Assembly: GCA_021826315.1 (NCBI GenBank)
Contig: JAKAZZ010000013.1
Span: 1-57,490, forward strand
DNA length: 57,490 nucleotides
Source of the DNA: Actinomycetes bacterium
GTDB taxonomy: Bacteria > Actinomycetota > Acidimicrobiia > Acidimicrobiales > Acidimicrobiaceae
Direction of reading: 5' to 3'
Shown here: positions 57,231 through 57,490 of the stretch, one piece after another
Layout of the letters: every line of letters starts with the position of its first letter
Position numbering within the stretch: position 1 is the stretch's first letter
Program-made: the position numbers and the translations under genes
Notes under the pieces: generated by a model
The model's database searches: none
Told to the model about the DNA's origin: nothing
What the model saw: only the letters and a program-made list of their open reading frames with translations

Positions 57231-57490
57231 TTAGTTCACCACGACTGGTGCGTAGTCAACCGAAGAATCCTCATCGTAGAGGGCTAGAGAGCCATTCGTA
57301 TATGGCGATTGCGTGTCGGTGTAAGTTACAATCGGTGATCCATTTACGGTTACGGAGATCGTCGCACCCTTCATGACGACATTGATGGTGTAGGTATTGC
57401 CAACCGGAAATGGCGTTGAGCCGGTCACCATAAACCTCTGGTTGCCTGGGTAGGAAGGGTCTTCCTTGCCTAATTCCCAACCGGTAGGCT
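57231..57490 (-). CDS. C-terminal part of a secreted concanavalin/LamG-like protein (partial)
   Basis: The frame is open from the right edge to a TAA at 57231 with no internal stop, so the start lies outside the window. The visible 85 residues end with MVTGSTPFPVGNTYTINVVM, TISVTVNGSPIVTYTD, SLALYDEDSSVDYAPVVVN, the beta-sandwich pattern of LamG or 3-keto-disaccharide-hydrolase-like domains. It is convergent with the large lipoprotein and probably a further surface glycan-binding or -cutting protein. Confidence 0.6.
   Translation of the reverse strand, partial: PTGWELGKEDPSYPGNQRFMVTGSTPFPVGNTYTINVVMKGATISVTVNGSPIVTYTDTQSPYTNGSLALYDEDSSVDYAPVVVN

Noticed and set aside
1..57490. tRNA, rRNA or CRISPR arrays
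   Set aside because: No cloverleaf T-arm or regularly spaced direct repeats were noticed when reading the window. This was by eye only.
1..57490. Insertion sequences or prophage genes
   Set aside because: No transposase, integrase or terminal inverted repeats with target duplications were seen. Gene order and base use look native throughout.

Overview
The window is chromosomal DNA of a flagellated bacterium with a single-membrane, Gram-positive-type envelope, most likely an actinobacterium of the Acidimicrobiia type. The evidence is a complete flagellar set without P- or L-ring genes (flgH, flgI, flgA), a FliW/CsrA pair, a class-E-like sortase with an LAxTG-type substrate, lipobox lipoproteins, and frequent GTG and TTG starts at moderate GC. 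The genus cannot be fixed from sequence alone.

Layout. (1) 0.1-3.4 kb: late flagellar genes flgN-like, flgK, flgL and fliW behind a near-perfect sigma-28-type promoter, with csrA convergent to fliW. (2) 3.8-11.8 kb: a short-chain dehydrogenase, then cheA, cheW, cheY, cheB, cheR, a second cheY and two CheX/CheC-like genes. (3) 11.9-19.1 kb: a large GT2-TPR glycosyltransferase, a 0.7 kb gene-free region, flagellin with a leader that looks CsrA-controlled, fliD, fliS and a small FliT-position gene, with strong terminators. (4) 19.3-29.8 kb: the basal-body/hook operon flgB, flgC, fliE, fliF, fliG, fliH, fliI, fliJ, a two-domain peptidoglycan hydrolase in the flgJ role, fliK, flgD and flgE, closed by a terminator. 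(5) 29.9-31.9 kb: flbD, motA and motB behind another sigma-28-like promoter. (6) 32.3-42.1 kb, minus strand: fliM, fliN, fliO, fliP, fliQ, fliR and flhB, a second glycosyltransferase on the opposite strand, then flhA, an FlhF-like gene without a GTPase domain, and a small membrane protein. (7) 42.1-46.7 kb, minus strand: a membrane protein with a K+-channel-like segment, a MoaD/ThiS-type protein with an unusual tail, a 54-residue acidic protein, a crotonase and a NatAB-type ABC exporter. (8) 46.8-57.5 kb: a cell-surface locus with a sortase, lipoproteins, a UDP-GlcNAc 2-epimerase, a clan GH-A-like lipoprotein, a 68-residue LAFTG protein, a secreted DUF2334-type deacetylase-like protein, a processive GT2 synthase and a large lipoprotein. 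A partial secreted lectin-like protein runs off the right edge.

Regions 1-6 together encode nearly a whole flagellum and its chemotaxis signalling. FliA, FlgM, chemoreceptors and distal rod genes (flgF/flgG) are not in the window. Five sites with the spacing element-N11-GCCGA(T/A)NN precede flgN, the dehydrogenase, flagellin, flbD and (minus strand) fliM, and suggest one sigma-28 regulon. CsrA and FliW probably tune flagellin translation through a hairpin plus a Shine-Dalgarno-overlapping site. The two glycosyltransferases are good candidates for flagellin glycosylation.

The least conventional part is region 8. It reads as a synthase-dependent exopolysaccharide or wall-polymer system linked to a sortase and a tiny sortase substrate. 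Other notable points are the GTPase-less FlhF, the NlpC/P60-SLT fusion in the FlgJ position, FliM without its CheY-binding motif, and the tailed MoaD-like protein.
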